From positions 19,510,219-19,574,218 of the forward strand of contig NC_088315.1 of NCBI RefSeq assembly GCF_910592395.1: a DNA stretch of 64,000 nt, written 5' to 3'. Shown piece after piece: positions 9,836-27,400 of this stretch. Position 1 is the stretch's first letter. Each line of letters opens with the position of its first letter. The notes beneath the pieces were generated by a model, which made no database searches, was not told the DNA's origin, and saw only the letters and a list, made by a program, of their open reading frames with translations. Made by a program: the position numbers and the translations under genes. Source of the stretch: Lineus longissimus (lineage: Eukaryota; Nemertea; Pilidiophora; Heteronemertea; Lineidae).

Positions 9836-9903
9836 TGACTTGCCTTCTCCATCCATGAAATAAAATTGACAAACCATGCATACATATCATATCTACATCA
9901 TTG

Positions 9904-9909
9904 TTTATT
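9904..9909 (-). terminator. ACAA2: Candidate ACAA2 polyadenylation signal
   Basis: Minus-strand AATAAA 433 bp past the ACAA2 stop codon. Confidence 0.4.
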
Positions 9910-10341
9910 TTGATAAAGATAATCTGTTAAACTTCAAATTATAAATAGTTTGCAAAATCAACAAATGAAGTTGATCATAATGGAACTAAATTAGAACATT
10001 AGAACACATCTGCAATCGTCATCCTCATCATCATCATTATCATCTACCAATATTGGTCGGGCGCATTACTGTGCGTAATTGACCAATCAATCAAAGAGTT
10101 GGCAAATTAGCTCATTTCCATTTCACGGTAGATTGAACTCCACGTTAGCTACCAATCCTAATTGGTCATTGCATTCATAAGGGCTGCCATTTTGCATGTT
10201 TTAAGGTCTCACGCCTCTAACATTGTTAAACTAGAACGGTTGGTAATTTTCCCAGTCTACAGTAATTCACTTCAGGTCTTTTAACAGATCCTGTAGGACC
10301 ACCTCATCAACCAGTCTCACGATTCCCTACGTTGTCCCGAT

Positions 10342-14025
<3,684 letters not shown>

Positions 14026-14664
14026 CTGGAAGAAGAAGAAACACCAAACCATGTTACTCTGTATAGGTGCAGGCTAGCTTTGAATTGAAAGATGAAGTTC
14101 TGGCATGTCAGGTGGTTGGTATGTTCAAATGTATTGATTCAAGGTAAAATTTTGTGGAAGATACTTTTTCAAGTACTATATGGTGTATATTGGAGCCAGA
14201 TTGAAGCCACTGCTTGCCCAAACAAACCTAAATATAGGCACAATGAATGATTAAATGAACAAAAGTACGTGTGGTCTGTGACCATGAGGTCTTTTGTTTG
14301 CTGCTTGTTTGTTGTCCGCCTGGTGTGAGGGCCTCTAGGTAAGTGCGCAATACCAATGCAGTGTTTTCTTTGAAAGAGATCTCCTTCTCATATTTTAAAG
14401 ATGGTTTGTCTCAGAGTAGTTGTTTTTTTTGAGGGCACACTGTACATTTTCACTTTGCAGGGGTCATAAATCATGATTTTGAAGATGTGTCTGAATGACG
14501 ACACTCAAACTGAAATGAAAACAGGAAAAGTCACAAGGCCCAATACTCCAATTACTTTTTAACAGCAAAATACGATGTTAAATTGGGTAAAATATCGGAT
14601 TTTGATGAAAATACCTCTTGTAAAGGATAGCGCCATTTTGTTTTCCAATCACGTGATTTTGATC

Positions 14665-14937
14665 GGCAGGGTCTATTCTACAGACCAAAGACTTTACAGA
14701 CCTCGTACTCCCATTGGTCTGTTTTTCTTATTTAGAATTCTGAGAATTACAGACTTTTATTTCTTCAAAATCAAGGTACTAAAATTTAATTCTTTTCAAA
14801 AATTTCTTTCTGAGCATATGCGAAAACCGTTTTTGGTTTAATGTCACTTTAGATTTTATGAAAATCTCCACTAATAAAAAAGTGAGAGCCAAAAAATGAG
14901 GTCTGTAAAGTCTTTGGTCTGTAGAATAGAACCTGCC
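14665..14937. mobile_element. MITE family C, 273 bp with 40-bp inverted ends
   Basis: The left end opens GGCAGGGTCTATTCTACAGA and the right end is its reverse complement with one mismatch over about 40 bp. The AT-rich centre has no long open frame. It sits in the divergent ACAA2/syntaxin spacer. Confidence 0.85.
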
Positions 14938-15342
14938 ATTTTGGTCGACTGCTAAAACTACTTTTAAACTAAAAGTTTCTTAATTAACTAAGAAGGGAAG
15001 ATTCCTAGGATTATACTAAATATTAAGAAGTATGATATCAACTTCTTTGTCATGAAAGTGAGATACACGAAACAGATATCTTAACTATAGGCATAAAACG
15101 GGATTTTTCAAAATATTCCTACGCCTACGACCACATTTCTTCTTATAAAGTTATAGGAAATACACTCGAGTAAGAAAAGAGAACAACATTTTTTGGCTTT
15201 TTAATATCTGATGACTTAATTTATTATAACTTAATGTAGTTTTTCTCAATAATTATAATATAAGTGTGCTTTTAGAGTAATTTATGAAACTTTTCTTCCT
15301 AGTTTGCATTTGTTGAGTGACTGGGTCATGTGATCGATCAAC

Positions 15343-15360
15343 ATGGCGGATGCCAAATGA
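15343..15360 (+). other. Possible upstream ORF in syntaxin 5' leader
   Basis: ATG GCG GAT GCC AAA TGA in an AACATGGCGG context near the start of a likely 5' non-coding exon. That exon may end at the donor GTAAGC near 15440. The coding exon acceptor is at 15904. Transcription of this leader is inferred only. Confidence 0.3.
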
Positions 15361-15924
15361 TCTAAATCTGTTTTTCCACACATAATTTTGGAAACTGACG
15401 CAGTAAAAGGACCATACTGAAGATATTTGTGGGCATATGTAAGCTCAGGTATCATCCCAACCAGGTGCGTTTTGATTTTGTCGAGATTATTTGTTGGAGA
15501 GATTACCCATGCTGAGAAGGATGGATGAGAAGACTTAAAATCTTCGTTTGATTTTCTTCAAAAAACTTCAAAAGTCGAGAGTCCGGTCCATGACCATGAC
15601 CATGATCATGACCAGTTTTCACTGACAGTGATAACATGCTGGTGCCACATCCGAGGTTTGAGTACGCACATACCCTGTGCATAAGCCCTTTGCCAGATAT
15701 GCCGGTACCACCAAGCCCTACCTAGGCCTAGGGACGAGGGTCGGCAATTAAACAAACCATCTTATCTTTACAATAGATCTTCACAGTAAAAGAGGCCAAA
15801 CAATGGATCGAGAGACATTGTCTGGCATCAGTGACTGTAAAAACCTAACAAGCATTAGCTAACCAGCATTAGCTAACATTAACAAGCATCCCTTAAATTT
15901 GCAGGTATTTAGTTCCTCGTAAGA

Positions 15925-18837
15925 ATGAGTCGTGGGTCCGGGTACGGCACTGTACGAGAGTACAGGGATGACCCTGATGATTATGGTTACAACCAAGGAG
16001 GACAAGGTAAACTTTGTTTGTATTTTAATCAATCATTTGTAAAAACTGTTACTCATACTGTGTGGCCTAAATGACCGTAAATCCTGTAATCTATGTAAGG
16101 AAATTTCTTCGGAGTTTTCCATGGCCCAGAGTAGCAAAGGCTGTGACTGTTGATTGGTACATTCTGTTGCATGGAAAATTTTAAGGTGTTCTGAATTACA
16201 GATAGTCTGATTGTATGCATTGCAGTTGCTTTCAATTTCACTTTCCTTTCTGACACAGCCAACTTCCAGAAGTCGTTAGAAGACGTTAGTAATAAAGTGT
16301 TCCAGATTAACAGCAATGCTACTGCTCTGGAGCGTATACTGAGGCAGATCGGCACACGGAACGACAGCACTGACTTGAGACACAAAATGTAGGTTCATCT
16401 GCCAATACTTCTTGTTTAGGTTTGCTTTATTTGTGTTGATCCACTCGTGTGCCAAGTAAGAATAAGAAATATCCAGACAAAATATGACCCATCCAGGGGA
16501 CCCTGTCCCCCCATTGACCATTTGACTACCTGAAGAAATATTTAGATTTCTGCTGTGACAATGGTGAACTCCAAAATTCCTGTTTGGTTGTGAAGCTAAG
16601 ATCAATGTAAAACAAAGTTCCGAGAAATCCGACCAGTAGTTTGTGCTCCAGAGCCCAAAGCAATGTGGTTAAAATATTCACGAATGGACCATGAAATTTT
16701 TTTCTTTCTATTCACTTTCAGTCACGACACCGAACAGAAGACAAACTTATTAGTAGCAGATACAACTAAGGTCTTCAAACAGTTAGCTAAGATCAAAGTG
16801 CCAGACAAAGTAAGCATAATCATGATTAGTTGTCGGGAATTGATTTTTTGTTTAGTTTTTGGGCCAACGTTAACGAATATACTGTATACAGTAAAACCAC
16901 CCTATTAAGGACACCCTTGGGATGACATACGCTGTTCTCATTAGAGAGGTGTCCTGATTACAGAGGTCAACTTGAATGAAAACGACAGGTTTGGGACTAA
17001 AACCAGTGTCCTTATTAGAGAGGTTGTTCTTAATAGAGAGGTGTCTTCTAAGAGAGGTTCCACTGTATATGGAATACGCCATAGTTGAGCGTTCATTATC
17101 TCAATATTCTTCTTCTGCGTTTTCTCACTATTGGCTCTTTAGACAATATCTTGCCGAGTTGTCCTGATGTCTTGATATCTCGTTGCTCTTGGTCTCTGTT
17201 CTGATTATTTTCAACACTATTTCCATTTCATTTGCAGCAATTAAAATTACAAGTTGAAAAACTAAAAGGTGATTTCCAGGAGACAGTCAGTAGGTACAGT
17301 AGATTACAACGGGTAAGTGAGATAATCCTCAGTCCACTCAATAGCGCAAGTTATTCGTGACGTCAGAATGTCATTTTGTAAACAAAGATATCCATCTTTG
17401 CGAGATGATAATTTGGTAACCCAAAAGTGCTTTGAGGAGGAAAACCTGGAAAAGCACTATATAAGAACTTACTATACGTATCTTTTATCGAATGTTTTTT
17501 CTAAATCGTCACTTCTTGTGTTCCTTTTACAGGATGTAGCAGAAAAAGTCAAAGCCGTACCATTACAATCGCAACGTGCCACGCCCCAGGGACCGAGTGA
17601 TCTAATTGGCTGGCAGGTAGGTTGTTATCTCCAACAAATCAAGATGCTTAATGAGGGTATAGTTGGTAGCAGATAGTACTGTTCAGTTTTAAAGAAGTGT
17701 TGTAAACTGGGTAATTTTTGTGGCAATTTCATGTTTGTGATTTGGCTGGTAAACTTGAACTTTAATCTTGCAAAAATGTCAACTGTGAAATTTGCTGACA
17801 CTTTTTCTAGGATGACGACGACCAGGTAAACTTAATCGCCGAAGAAAAACGACGAGGAGATTTACAGCTGCAAGACGATTTAATCGAGACAGACTTGGCA
17901 GTGATCCAAGAACGTGAAGAACAAGTACGACAATTAGAGGGCGATATCCTCAACGTTAACGAGATATTCAAAGACTTGTCTGCTTTAGTGTATGAACAAG
18001 GGGAAGTCGTAGGTAAGAGCAAAATGTGACGCTAATATCAAATTTAATACAGACAAGTCTTTCTCTGACTAGCGGTCATCGGGTCCCTGGTTCAATCCTC
18101 AATGTGGATGTGAGAGTCTGGGCATGTCCCTTCACGCTACATGCCTCACTCCATGCAGTCGCAGGTGTATAAATGGGTCAGAAATGCTCAGGTTGTAGCT
18201 CTGATTGGATAGCTGAGTTCTCCTGAAAGGTTTCTGGGTCGATCAGAGTTGGAGTGAAAGTCAGATGATGACCTCTACTGTTGTTGACATCAAACTATGA
18301 AACAAACTCTTAAATTTGTGTCCAATTTTTTTCCGTCTTTTTCCAGATTCCATAGAAGCCAACGTGGAACGAGCTCACGATAACGTGGAATCCGGCAACC
18401 AACAACTTCACCAAGCATCGAAATACGCTGTGAGTATATTTAGAATAATGCCACAACCCAGAAATATTCGCAGCCATTCAATTTTGCGGTTTCGAAAAAC
18501 TGCCACTTTGGCACACTTTTAATTTGCATTTTGATTGACAATCCTATAACAGTTCCTATAATGTAGCTCTTGTACGAAAAAGAGAATTTTTACTCGGCCC
18601 CCAGCGTGATGTCACAAAGTCAAAAACGAAGCCCCTTCTTGGATTTGGCCCAGTGCCTACTTGTTTCCCTTTGCTTCTTGGTCTGTATGTCTGAGATTAA
18701 TCTTACAACATTCCTTCTTTCTTTTTCAGAGTTCATATAGGAAGAAATTATGTTACTGTGGTATATTCCTAGCCATCATTGTGGCAATAGTAATCATTAT
18801 CATCGTTGTTGAAGTGGAAAAAAACAAGAAGAAATAA
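15925..18837 (+). CDS. STX7/12: Endosomal syntaxin (syntaxin 7/12-like Qa-SNARE)
   Basis: Tail-anchored t-SNARE for fusion of early and late endosomes. Exons: 15925-16006, 16259-16388, 16722-16809, 17238-17312, 17533-17616, 17811-18012, 18347-18429, 18730-18837. They total 852 nt, 283 aa (human STX12 276). Residues 30-125 form the three-helix N-terminal Habc region (NATALERILRQIGT, VFKQLAKIKVPDK). The SNARE motif spans about 173-250 with QLEGDILNVNEIFKDL, the zero-layer Gln in YEQG, and DSIEANVE. A single membrane anchor lies at about 256-274, followed by a short basic tail. The exon-7 start is uncertain by one base. STX7 versus STX12 is not separated. An acceptor at 15904 shows at least one non-coding exon upstream. 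Confidence 0.93.
16887..17067 (+). mobile_element. MITE family A copy
   Basis: Nearly full-length, running from TACAGTAAAACCACCCTATT to GGTTCCACTGTA. It lies in syntaxin intron 3, immediately inside TA dinucleotides on both sides. Confidence 0.85.
18055..18285. mobile_element. SINE-like repeat (reverse of 11040 family)
   Basis: Contains CCTGGTTCAATCC (B-box-like), then GTGTATAAATGG, GCTCAGGTTGTAG and CTGAAAGGTTTCTGGGTC, the reverse complement of the 11040 and 34980 copies. It lies in syntaxin intron 6. Confidence 0.6.
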
Positions 18838-21423
18838 ATGAACATTTGGAGAGAAAAAACATTAGGATTTCTCAGTCTGCTTAAGCCGTATAATATTAGT
18901 GTGGTTTCAAGTGTACTATCAACGTGAACTTTGAAGAGGTGAACATTTCAACTCTTACGCATTCACCGTAAATTTTGGCAGCAGACACAAAGTTCAGTCT
19001 ATCACCAATTAAAAATTTGCCAAATTTTAGCTTTGCAGACACTATTAGCCTGAAATTTGGAGGGGGGGGGGCATGAAGCTAAACAGGACAGCAATGCCTC
19101 CCCTATTGTCAAGTTCTGGTCTAAATTATACAATGTTCTATAATCTACTTACCAATGTTAGATAATTTATTGTAAATTTTATATGAAAGTAATGTGCTAT
19201 AAGGGAAGTTCAGAGGGTGTTATATTTCTGAATCTTTGTGTGACTTTGAAGGAAAGATACTTTGCATTTGATCGCCTAGGTGATATTATGTTGTATGTGT
19301 TTGAGAAAATATGAGATTTCTTGACACATGAATTTTGAATATGATAGTGGAGGTATGTGCCTTTGAGTATCATGCTTGGCTCCAAGATAGCTGGAAATTA
19401 AGTTTTACCTTCCCGAGCCAGAAATATCATTGAGTTATATGTCCAATGGTCGATGACAAAATTGGGAGAAATTTATTGTGTGATAGTCAATTTTGTAAAT
19501 ATTGAAAGGATGTCGATGTACTCATGTGAAATGAAACGATCAATCAATGGTGTACATGTACTTAATTTAGATGTGCAACCAATGATGTGCAAAATACAGT
19601 AATGGGGACTTCTGAACGCAGAAGAGGAAGAAACCGTATCGGGGATGGGGGGTTAACATTTGGTTACATATCTATGAGGGATGTGACAATCAATGGGGAA
19701 GGATACTTAGAGTTGCATTATGGGACCCAATGCGGAATTGTTACTGATGCACCACGGGAGCTACTTGTCGAAATTGGTATGATGTCCAATCGAATCCGCT
19801 GGTAGGTGCACTGAGTCACGTATCTTTTTAGGGGTTCATCTGGAAGTTGGTTTTTACACCAGAAAAACAACAAACTTGATTAAATATCACTTTTTGCCAG
19901 GTCCATTTCATCCTTGTGCTTGCGTCATGATGTCATTTTGCTGGCTCTGTTAGCTGGCCCTGTTGGGTTTTCCCATGTGACCGCATTTACATCACAACCT
20001 ACACTTGGGCACTGATGAAAAGTTGCACGGCCCCTGAATAGGTGGTATGTGACTCTCTGCACCATATACATGGATTATCGAAAGCCCACACCCCCTCATT
20101 GTGAATTTGCACATTTATTTGTTTGTGCATATTGTTTGATGTAATATTAAAGCTTAAAATAAGTAATATAAATTGTATATAAGATGTCAAATCAAGTGTT
20201 GTTTGTGTCTTTCCTTTTAATCAGATGGTCCATTTTAGAATTTACGGAATGAGGTTTCCTGCCAGTAAAAGGCACCATTTGTCCTCTCTCTTGGCCTGAT
20301 TCATCCATGATGTTAGCTTCTTGAATCGGAGAAGTGGGATGCTGAGACGAGGCATCTCTCCAGGGCCTTGATCCTCATCCAGGCTCGGTTTAAGTGGCAT
20401 CGAAGTGGGGGCTAGCGCTCCTTAGATCTGTGGAGAAGGATGGCCGAACTGCATTGGCTGTCATGTGTTACAGGGCGTAGTGGGTTCATTGTCTGGCATA
20501 AGATGTGCTCCAGAAGTGTCCGCTTATTGCATACTTACTGCTCAAAAGTTTAACTAATTTCCCTAATAACCTCTATTTTCCTCAAATCTCCGTCCCAAGT
20601 GATGGAAACTTTTTCTTTGGTGAGCCTCATTTTGAGGACCGTCTTCGGCCTTAACCACGGCCAATGTGGAATCAGTCTATAAAATTGATGAAGAATTAAA
20701 AAAATTCGTCTGCTTCGATTTTACGAATTTTGCTCCCAGTTCTCGCAATGATTTCACGGAAATTCTTCGGAATTATTGACCAAAAAAGTAGTTAGTCGTG
20801 TTGAGTTATGTATTGAGATATGGGAGAACAATATGAAATAGGTTTTGACGAATAAAATTGGAATAAACTCCGGTATTTGCTCTCTTCCTTTTAGGCATAC
20901 CAATACCATCAAGATCCTTGTCAACATCAACCACGCCCACGGCCACTGGCACTGCACATACCGATTTGTCGGCGGTCTCCTTGAAGGCAACGCCCGCAGA
21001 TCGGTAGAGATTGCAGAACACATTCATTGTCTCTATAGACTAATGTCTAAAGGGCCCAAATATGAATGAAAAACATGCTTTTTAGCGATGTCTGTGCTTG
21101 TGGAGGCAGTTCATGAGACCGAGTTGCCCCTCCCCTCCCCGACCCCGCATCCTAAATACGGCCCTGGTATCACACTGCCTGACATCAAACACATCAGTTG
21201 TCAATGAATTATTTTCAATATCATGACATAGGCCTAATGATTGATGATGTGCTCTGTCCGGTAGCCAGAGATCTGGAGATAGAGAGAGACAGTAAGCTGA
21301 GTAACTCGTACTCTTTTTTATTCAGTTGCCTGAGTTGGCCAAGGACACTGTCAGGATTTTCAACTGATCAGCTGCTGATCCAATTGGAATCCGAATAAAA
21401 CAGAATAACAACTTGTCATCTTC
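18838..21423. other. Syntaxin 3'UTR and spacer to TERB1
   Basis: A long AT-rich 3'UTR with a candidate ATTAAA at 20146-20151 follows the syntaxin stop. From 20180 to 21423 no gene was recognised. A minus-strand open frame near 20806-21027 with a DVDKDLDG stretch is the only coding-like patch. Confidence 0.4.
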
Positions 21424-24400
21424 ATGGAGAAGAGCAAGAGTGGAATCAATGGTAGGAGGAGAATGATGCAAATCAGGGATGTGGTGAACAGCTGGTTGTG
21501 ACTTTGTCCCTTGTCTTGTCTATTCTTTCATTCAAGTTCCATTATTATCTATAGGCAGGGCCTCCAGCAAAAGCTGCTAGTGTCTCATTCATTCATCAGA
21601 GCAAAGATGAATTCCTCGAGTCTTTAATCTGTTTATATTACTAATAATAGTCTTATTCTTATTCATTATTGTCCATTTATTTTATTTTCAGAGACAAGGG
21701 CTGATCTGAACCTTCTGTTAGAATGTCTGAAATGTCAGCTGGATTGTCCGTCAGCCTTGAAGCAAGCTCTTAAAACTATCTCTTCTGTATGCATCAACCA
21801 AGGTATGAGAAATAATAAAAACAAATCTTATTGATAATTGTGTTTGTAATCTTCATAATCAGGGGTCCAGCTGACGTCTCAATCTCATGATAGAAACTTG
21901 GGGTACCCTTTTCAGAAATACCCATCAAAGGTTCTGTGATTTTATGCAGATAAATGGCTCCTGGACTACCGTGATTATATCTCCCATTTTTAAGAATCAA
22001 TATTATACTGTGTTCTAATTTCAGGTGGATCCAAAGACTATCTGAGAGAATGTGGTGGTCTTCAATTCATCTTCAACTTGGCCACATCGACAGGTTACAC
22101 AGAAGTCAAAGAAACAGCAATATACACCATAGGTTGTGCTGTGGAAGGGAATGGTAAGTACCATTAACTTTGAGTATGATTCAGTCTCCATTGATCCATT
22201 GTCATGGGCTACTTAGCTTGCCTTTTCATATTTTTCTTTGGACTGCACCCTGGGGGCATGTGGTTGTGATTTTGTCTTTCTGAGCAATCATGACGAAAAG
22301 CCATTCGAGGCAGATCAATGTTCGCAATATGAAGTCATGTGCGGTGAGGACAGATGGTTGTTATGATGTTGTCTTCATCATGATCATAGATCCCTTTTTC
22401 TATTTCATACTGGATCTAACATGTTTTGTCTCTTGTTTCAGTTTTCTCCCAGAAGTTGATGAATACGAGGGAGACATTTATGTTCCTGCATAGTTGTCTC
22501 TCTAATCATTATGGGAGGAAGAAGTTACAGCAGACCGCCACATACTGTGCGCTCTGTCTTGTGGCCAATAATGGTGAGTGTTATGATCAGTAATTGGTTC
22601 TGTCAATTGCAGAGTAGGCCTTGTATGGCATATTTGATAGCAATCTTTGGGTGGACATTTTCATGACTGAGATTAAGTCCAGCATACACTGTATGGTGTT
22701 TCCTTGCACTACTCAGTCATATTCCTTGTCCTGTCTCAATTCAAAGAGTTGTGACATCATCCTGCACCAAAGAAAAGCTGCACTGACTGTCATTCTGTTA
22801 TGATCCACTGATGATACCATCAAAAGTATAGACTGCTGATACATGGATCTTACTCCACCTTGTAGCTTACGTATCTTTAGCTGCCCCGTCGATCAAACTT
22901 TAAACCTACTCATTAGTTAGGTTTCATTGGAGTAAATGATGTCACAGAATAATAATCTTTCATACACGTCTTTATCTTATTTGTTGCAGGCCAAGGTCAA
23001 ATGCTGCTGAGAAAGTCTGGATGCCTACAAGTGCTTTTGAATCTATTTAGGTAATCCGATCAGGCGCTCGTGTGGTTGCTGTTGTTTGAGGGGAGGGGAT
23101 TCTTCTTTTGAGTTGTGTTGCTGTGAATTTGTCTTTCTTATCATACAAATATATCCCTAATTGCCAAAAAGGGAAGATGACATTAGAAAGGTGGTCTGGA
23201 CATGACCATTTACAGGACATCTGAGCCCCTTCTCCATACATGTTCTCTCCAGGAGCGTGCAGTAGTTGATCCTGTTATTCCGCCTGTCCCTGCCTATGTT
23301 GAGTACAATAGTTAAAGGCACTGATGTTTAGTTTTGCCTATCTTTTGTAAAAAGATACTCGTTTGTAGAAAAATTAAAACGGTATTGATGTTTTTTTCAT
23401 AATTTTAGAACGACATTGACAACAGAGAACTTTACTGATTGTGATGGTGATGCAGATAATCTACAGTTGTGGCTGAGTGTCTGCAGCACATTGTGCGTAG
23501 GGGTTAATAATCCACAAAATGGTAAGGATAATCAGCGATTGTGCAGAAAGGAGGTTGGGGAGCTCCTTTGGTGAAACTTCTCTCAATGTCAGTTCGTTCT
23601 TTCACTAAAAGTAGAGTAGTCAGTCTGAGTGGCAGTATAGTATTGTATTCACTGGTATATTGATGTCAAAGCCAGGCCCACTGTCTCCACTACCTAAGTA
23701 GAGTAGAACCTCTCTATTATGGACACCTGTAACCCTCGGGAGTAGCAAGTGCTTCAGACCTGCTCCCAATGAAGAATAGAAAGGAATACTGGCCCAATGA
23801 CACCACCCTGACTACAAATCTTTGGGGTGAACTCTCTAGAATAGCGAACTTTGTTACGAAAAACGAACTGACTGTCTGAAAAATTCCAAACACAGAAGAA
23901 GAAGAAGAAGAAAATCTAAGAACTACATGTACTTTTTTTTCAGATGACAACCAGAGACTATGTGCAAGTGGCTTCCCGTATGCTCTGAAATGTTTGGAAG
24001 AAGTGGCCAATATCAAAATCCTGAGATCAGCTGCCTCATTCATTGGCGTGACTGTGGCAAATAATGGTAAATATAAATATGGGTCCACCACCCGATTCCT
24101 GAGGTTGATAGCAACTTGATTCATCAGCTACATGTCGAGGTGCTTATTTGCCCCTCCAGTCCCCTACTCCTCATGACAGATATGATTACAGGTTGTCGTC
24201 AATTTCAGTTCATAATCAAGATCGTATAGCTAAGTGTGATGGCCTGACGGCTCTGATCAACGTGATGTACAAGATCATCAACCGATTGACAACAAGTCAG
24301 GAATATGTGGAGTTGTCTGTCCATGTCACCAAGGCACTGGATGCATGCGTTGCTGATAACGGTAGGTGGAATAAGTCAAGCCCTAGGTTAGATAAGATTC

Positions 24401-27400
24401 CTGACAAGTCCACAAAAGTTATCATCGTGTCTGATGCTCTATTTTGGAAGACTTATGGAAGACTGTTGCTCTTCTGAAAAACTGTGCGATTGTGAAACTG
24501 AAGTCTCAGAACCCTCAATTTGCTCTGAATGTAAGGTAGGGCTGGTTAGCTCACCTCTAAATGTAAGGTAGGGCTGGTTAGCTCACCTCTGGTGAGCTTA
24601 TACGTTACCGTCCAACAGATTGTAATATGGACTCTCTTTTTTCACTCCATAGCCGAAAATGCTAGGATCTGTGGTGACGCTGGAGCAATTCCCCTCCTCC
24701 TAAAGCTGCTGGCTGTGGACAGCACCGATATTCAACTCAAGTTACAGATTGCCCTCACCATTGGTCATTGTACAGATATCTGTGGTAAGTTGGCCTCAGT
24801 GATATTTGGGTGGTCATCCTATTGAGGATCGGGGAGGGGGGTTGTTTTGGATGACATTTGAGGAGAGCTGGTCAAATACTTGACCTCATGCGGTCACCTG
24901 ATGCTACTAGCTAGGGTATGTTCAATCCCTCTAATGTTGTTGTTATCCTGCAATGTTGTGGTAAGTTCATCTCATAAGTCGAAAAGGATGTAGAAAACAA
25001 ATTTGAGTTGAGAGCTGAGCGACAACTCGAACTTATGAGCTCTATAGACAATAATGGCCTGGGTGATTACGATGTAAATAGGAAGAAACCGGAGACCCGA
25101 AGGAAACCTATGCTGTCAAAGAGAGTTGCCCTCCCTATTACATGAGTGTACCGGGACAGACCTGGAATCAAACCCAGAAGTATTAAGGTAGCAGGAAGGG
25201 TTGGGTGTTTGTGGTTTCTGAGTCTGAGGGGGTTGGTGTCTGTTGACTGTGCTTTAAGAGAGACTACCGGGACAGACCTGGAATCAAACCCAGAACCTCC
25301 GAGGTGACAGTTGATCTTTCCACTGTGCCACTGTGACAGCCCTAGATGTATGTTCCAAATTTGGTCTTTTCCATTTGTCCAATAACATAACAAATCTTCT
25401 TATTTTCAGTGGGGAATCAGACCATCGTAAAAGACTGTGGCGGCATCAACATCCTAATCCAGCAGTTGACAGAATCGACTGATGACGAGTTAGCCAAAGC
25501 CATCAAATATGTCCTCCAGACTTGTGTAGATGTTGGTAAGTTTAATATTTTATTCACACCAACTGATAAAAACATGCAGCGTAGGTAACCTTGTTGAGCC
25601 AATGGATAATTTCAAAATGACAAAAAATAGTCTCAGGTATCTGATGTGTTGCACTGGCACCTTCCGAACTCTGGCCATGTTCACCCTCTTAAAGGTGGGC
25701 TTAAAGTCTGCAGTGGCCTGTCCTAAGATTTAAATATGGTGGTTGTGTGACTCTCTACATGTAACAGTTAAAACCATAGCCAAAATAAAGGCCAACATTG
25801 TAAAAGTTGGAAAATTATTTTTCATCTTCAGATGAGAGACAGCTTGGATTCAGCGCAAGAAGATGCAAGTCTCCATTTACCATATCCAAATTGAATCCAT
25901 CAGTCTTCCTTGATGGGCAGTGCGGGATGAGTATGATGTCTCCATCTGGGATGGAGGCAGCTGGGTAAGTAGGCTCAGGTTATAGTTCAAGGGCTGTTGG
26001 TTTCAGACGCTAATGTTGCCAAGTGCGGGACGCAGAGACAAGAATCTTCAACAGCTTTTGACGCGTGACCATTTGTTGGTAAGCTCTCTTGCCTTATTTT
26101 TTTATGGTAGTGTAATTGACCCGTACTGTCACATGGGGTAACTTTGAACACCCCTGGAAGAATTTTTGTGAAAAGAAACATGTGTAGCCAAGTGTTTAAA
26201 GTCACCCCATATTACGGTACACATGAGTTTTCTTCAAAATATTGACTCCTGTCTAGAGGGCTGTGTTCTTCTTGCAGTGGAGATGCCATCATGAGAAAGC
26301 TTAGTGACCTTGCTAGGAAGCTACAGGAAGGTCCTTCCTCCTATCAGCAAGACATGTACGATACGGAACCCGAAATTCTGGAAAGGCCAAGCGTTGATGC
26401 CAGTTTCCTGGCTGAGAAACAGAGTTTATTACTGCAGTTGGAGAAGGTGGGTAGAGTAGTTAAACTGCTTCCTTTCATTTGGGTTGCAAATGTCGGACAA
26501 CTGAAACCTTTACTGTCAAATACAGTTCCTATCTGTATCATATTGGGAAACAGTCTTACCGTGATAGACATCGATGTCCATTTTGAGCATTGGTCTTCCT
26601 TGCAGTACCTCATGTTTCTAAATCTTTGCCTACTTTGACACATCTAATTAATTTTCTAGGAAAGAAATCTACGAAAGAAATATGAAACGGAAACTCATGA
26701 GCTGAAAAGAGCTCAGGAACAGACCCCGGTGAAACTGAAACGCCTGGAGGATTTACTGAAGAAAGCCCAAGAATCAGGGCGAACGGACCAAGACAGTTTG
26801 AACACACCCTGCTGTCGAGGTTCGGATCGAGACTGCATACGATCTCCAACACCATCACAGAGTAACGTGAGTGTTTCGGCCACACCTTGTCAGACACAGA
26901 CGCCAAGAAACCGATCCAGTGAGCAGTTTGATCAAGTGACTGTAGTAACTCCTGACCAAATGCAGAGGCATGAGATTGAATCCATCAACCAGAAGTTGAG
27001 TAGTCTCCAAGTTACGTTGGAGAATCTTGTGGACAAGAGTAACACCACGAGAGAGGCTTGTACTATTCAAGACAATGTTATAAAACAGTCCCAGCCCCTT
27101 GGTTCTGTTGGTTACATAGGTCAACAACAATCAGTTATACTGAGTGGAGCGAGGCGGACCAGTGACAACGTTGTCAGCATTGCTCGACCTGCCACATCTA
27201 CTCCGAAACTGACCCCTAAGAGATTCTTGTATGGACGGAAAACGGGCACCGAAGGAAATGTTGATGATAGGTATAAGAATGCGGTGACACGTCACGAGGA
27301 GAGGAGAGGAGACAACTGGATAGATGCTCCTTTGACACCGAAAAGGAGCAGTGTGAAGTCTAGGGATGTCTGTCAGTCTCCACTTGACTTGGTCCTACCA

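Noticed and set aside
14031-14047. TTG-started in-frame lead for ACAA2 next to 14025
   Set aside because: A good acceptor CTTCTTCCAG lies here and TTG is not a likely start; the true start should be in an upstream exon.
19587-19805. 72-residue plus-strand ORF in the syntaxin 3' region
   Set aside because: No homology recognised, no splice context, low complexity of Gly/Arg; treated as chance in a 3'UTR.
24148-24477. 109-residue plus-strand ORF
   Set aside because: It is TERB1 exon 24209-24361 with intron flanks.
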